NCBI GenBank assembly: GCA_009780235.1
Contig: WRAK01000001.1
Location: 1-64,000 of the forward strand
DNA from: Oscillospiraceae bacterium
GTDB lineage: Bacteria; Bacillota; Clostridia; Oscillospirales; Oscillospiraceae
Length of the DNA: 64,000 nt
Direction of reading: 5' to 3'
Shown: one piece after another, positions 62,086 to 64,000 of the stretch
How the letters are laid out: the number at the start of each line of letters is the position of its first letter
Numbering within the stretch: the stretch's first letter is position 1
The notes under the pieces: generated by a model
What the model was told of the DNA's origin: nothing
Database searches by the model: none
Seen by the model: the letters and a program-made list of their open reading frames with translations, nothing else
Translations under genes and position numbers: made by a program

Positions 62086-63408
62086 ATGAAACAGACACGA
62101 TCTATACTCCTCATATTCCTACTCCTAACCGCGCTCGTCACCGCCTGCGCGGAAACCACAACGCCGGAACCCACCCCAACCCCGCCGCAAACAGCAACTC
62201 CACCCCCGGAACCGACCCGGGAGCCAACCCCGGCCATCCACATCCCCACAGACCCCGGCGGCCAAGAGGTGATCGCCATGTCGGCATCGCTCACGAGCGT
62301 GCTGGCTATTTTGGAGGACGGTTCTTTGTGGATGTGGGAAGATGTTGATGCGTTCGACAGAGAAACCCGAGAATGGGTTTTCGCAGATTGGTCATCCCCG
62401 CCTGTATGGATTATGAATAACGTCACCCACGTGGCGGCGGGCTGGAACCACCACCTTGTCATAGATGCAGACGGGGTCTTATGGGCTTGGGGAACGAACA
62501 ATGAAAGTGGAAAAATCGGTGATGGCACAGACGAACCAAGGCCATACCCTGTTCCCATTATGGAAGATGTTGTATATGCCGTAATTTCTCCCGTGCACCC
62601 AAACACACACGTTGGAGACGGTGTGCGCTCTTATGCTATCACGGCGGACGGCACATTATGGGGTTGGGGGCAAAATGGGAATTCAGGTGAATTGCCGGCA
62701 GCACTTGGCGATGGAACCGATATCCCGCGTCGCGCGCCTGTTCGGATTATGGATTCCGTAAGTTCTGTCACGCCGACACGCGACGGTGCTTATGCCACCA
62801 CTAAGGACGGTGCGCAATGGTGGTGGGGGCCATCGTATTTTTTCGATGAGGAACATGAGTTTTGGAGATGGGAGTATAACCGGCTCTACCCGGCACAAAT
62901 CAATATGCCGAGAGATACCCCAAGCTTTCCCCTGCGTCACTTTTTCTACGAAATAGACGAAAACGGTACCTTGTGGACATGGGGACGAAACCAATGGCCG
63001 GAACATTGGGATTACACGCCGCTGGTCGGCGACGGAACAACGGTGGAACGCACCTCACCCGTCCGAATCATGGACAATGTGCTGTCGGTATCGCCAATCG
63101 CAGATACGGTCTTTGTAATTGACGCCGACGGTACGCTTTGGGCGTGGGGCGCAAACAATCTCGGCCAACTCGGCGACGGTACAACAGAGGCAAGGCTCTC
63201 GCCCGTACCGATTATGGAAAACGTGGCGGAAGTTGCACCCCACTATTTCATGGATCACGGCGGCGTGGGCTTTATGAACACTTTTGTGCTGACAAGAGAC
63301 GGCGAACTATGGCGCATCGGCAGTAGCCTGCGAGGTCACGGCGGCAATGTTTCAAGAGAAAGTCGAGGAGACCCGGGAGACTTACCCATACGCTTGCAAC
63401 CGAGATAG
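62086..63408 (+). CDS. RCC1-repeat lipoprotein
   Basis: This 440-aa protein has a lipoprotein signal (LLLTALVTAC, lipid-modified cysteine near residue 21), a Pro/Thr spacer (about 24-60) and an RCC1-type repeat domain (about 65-430; DGTLWGWGQNGN, DGTLWAWGANNLGQLGDGTT). It lacks SLH domains, so it should be held in the membrane rather than on the wall polymer. AAGGAGG precedes the ATG. Its binding partner is unknown. Confidence 0.88.
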   Translation: MKQTRSILLIFLLLTALVTACAETTTPEPTPTPPQTATPPPEPTREPTPAIHIPTDPGGQEVIAMSASLTSVLAILEDGSLWMWEDVDAFDRETREWVFADWSSPPVWIMNNVTHVAAGWNHHLVIDADGVLWAWGTNNESGKIGDGTDEPRPYPVPIMEDVVYAVISPVHPNTHVGDGVRSYAITADGTLWGWGQNGNSGELPAALGDGTDIPRRAPVRIMDSVSSVTPTRDGAYATTKDGAQWWWGPSYFFDEEHEFWRWEYNRLYPAQINMPRDTPSFPLRHFFYEIDENGTLWTWGRNQWPEHWDYTPLVGDGTTVERTSPVRIMDNVLSVSPIADTVFVIDADGTLWAWGANNLGQLGDGTTEARLSPVPIMENVAEVAPHYFMDHGGVGFMNTFVLTRDGELWRIGSSLRGHGGNVSRESRGDPGDLPIRLQPR

Positions 63409-63660
63409 ACGACCAAAGGCCGCCCCTATATCACGCACCCCCCACCGCTTTCCGCGCGCGGGGGAAAACGCCCCAAGTGGTCAGCCGCAGACGCCCATAA
63501 TCGCGGGTCACCAACATACCTAATGTAGGGGCTGCGCATTGCGCGCCCCTACGTTCCGGCTTCCGCAACGCAGGATTAGAACCACGGACGGCCAATGGCC
63601 GCCCCTACAAAGGACAGAGAATAAAAAACGCCAACAAGCCCCCCAACATAACCCCAAACA
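63409..63660. repeat. Repeat-filled gap
   Basis: Holds TGTAGGGGCTGCGCATTGCG then CGCCCCTACG (63523-63553) and CGGACGGCCAATGGCCGCCC then CTACAA (63585-63610), both family A type in tandem. No gene is seen. Confidence 0.75.
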
Positions 63661-63689
63661 AAAAACGAGCCAAAAATCGGCTCGTTTTT
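63661..63689. terminator. Bidirectional terminator
   Basis: AAAAACGAGCC (63661-63671) pairs with GGCTCGTTTTT (63679-63689). It lies after the minus-strand oxidoreductase gene. Confidence 0.88.
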
Positions 63690-63711
63690 CTCAATATTCA
63701 CGAAGTCAGTT

Positions 63712-64000
63712 CTACACCTTCCGCCAAGCCTTATCCCGCGCAGAAGCCAAAACCGCAGCAACCACCCGCTCAATCTGCGCCGCAACGGCAAAATTCGTAG
63801 AAGGCTGCACCCCATCCGCAATCGCGCTGATGAAATCAAACATCTCAATGGCCTTGAGTTCGCCGTAGCCGATATTCATCCCCGGAATATTCCAAGTCGC
63901 CGGTCCGTAGAAATGCGCCGGTCCCGTGTAAATGGTCTTAAACCCGCGGCAATAGTCCGGGTCATCCGCAAAGCAGACTTGCAGCTCGTTGAGCCGCTCA
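63712..64000 (-). CDS. Gfo/Idh/MocA-family oxidoreductase, C-terminal fragment (cut by window edge)
   Basis: The minus strand is open from the window edge to TAG at 63712-63714, 95 codons. The translation has CRGFKTIYTGPAHFYGPATW, then NIPGMNIGYGELKAIEMFDF and IERVVAAVLASARDKAWRKV, the typical C-terminus of NAD(P)-dependent sugar or inositol dehydrogenases of this family. The start and catalytic residues lie outside the window. Confidence 0.85.
   Translation of the reverse strand, partial: ERLNELQVCFADDPDYCRGFKTIYTGPAHFYGPATWNIPGMNIGYGELKAIEMFDFISAIADGVQPSTNFAVAAQIERVVAAVLASARDKAWRKV

Overview
The window looks like a chromosomal segment of a GC-rich, spore-forming, Gram-positive anaerobe, probably class Clostridia and most plausibly close to the Oscillospirales. 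This is inferred from the following: a full-length SpoIIE, a T-box leader in front of leucine genes, S-layer homology (SLH) proteins, a BclA-like collagen protein, strong AGGAGG ribosome binding sites, and intergenic repeats of a kind common in gut Clostridia. No rRNA or taxonomic marker is present, so the assignment is tentative.

Layout. 0.2-4.9 kb (minus strand): asparaginase, a multi-pass permease and an SLH-anchored polysaccharide deacetylase. 5.1-19.8 kb (plus strand): a compact PBSX/Xkd-type contractile-tail particle cluster with portal, SU10-like capsid protein, connectors, a tail chaperone with a probable -1 frameshift, a very short tape-measure protein, LysM tail protein, hub, baseplate genes, glycine-rich fibre, tail completion/terminator proteins, sheath, tube and amidase. 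No terminase, integrase, replication gene, repressor or holin is visible. 20.2-26.9 kb: a cysteine-bearing collagen-like protein, SpoIIE, a small membrane protein, an MTA/SAH deaminase and an AEC-family transporter. 26.9-32.1 kb: a leucine operon leuA-leuC-leuD-leuB behind a compact T-box. 32.1-39.0 kb: two large RCC1-repeat/SLH surface proteins flanking a shortened transketolase-like protein. 39.2-44.9 kb (minus): P-type ATPase, RtcB, a LysM amidase and tRNA-Arg(CCT). 45.2-53.3 kb (minus): a polyamine locus speD-speA-(M50 protease)-speE-speB-carboxynorspermidine dehydrogenase-nspC, encoding two potential spermidine routes. 53.6-54.9 kb: a histidine-rich protein and an AT-rich membrane protein. 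55.5-59.3 kb: a MacAB-like export system behind a probable OmpR/PhoB-type operator. 59.9-64 kb: an unusual LacI-type regulator with two periplasmic-binding modules, an RCC1-like lipoprotein, and the 3' end of a Gfo/Idh/MocA oxidoreductase.

The most distinctive non-coding feature is a dense set of short palindromic repeats. The commonest family (ends TTGTAGGG...CCCTACAA) fills many gaps between genes, often supplies the upstream stop codon and abuts the next Shine-Dalgarno sequence. Other families are nested in one another. One 160-bp insert bounded by a 17-bp direct repeat splits two tail genes that once overlapped. These repeats have colonised the particle cluster at several points without breaking a gene, which argues that it is long-resident and kept under selection rather than a recent prophage.
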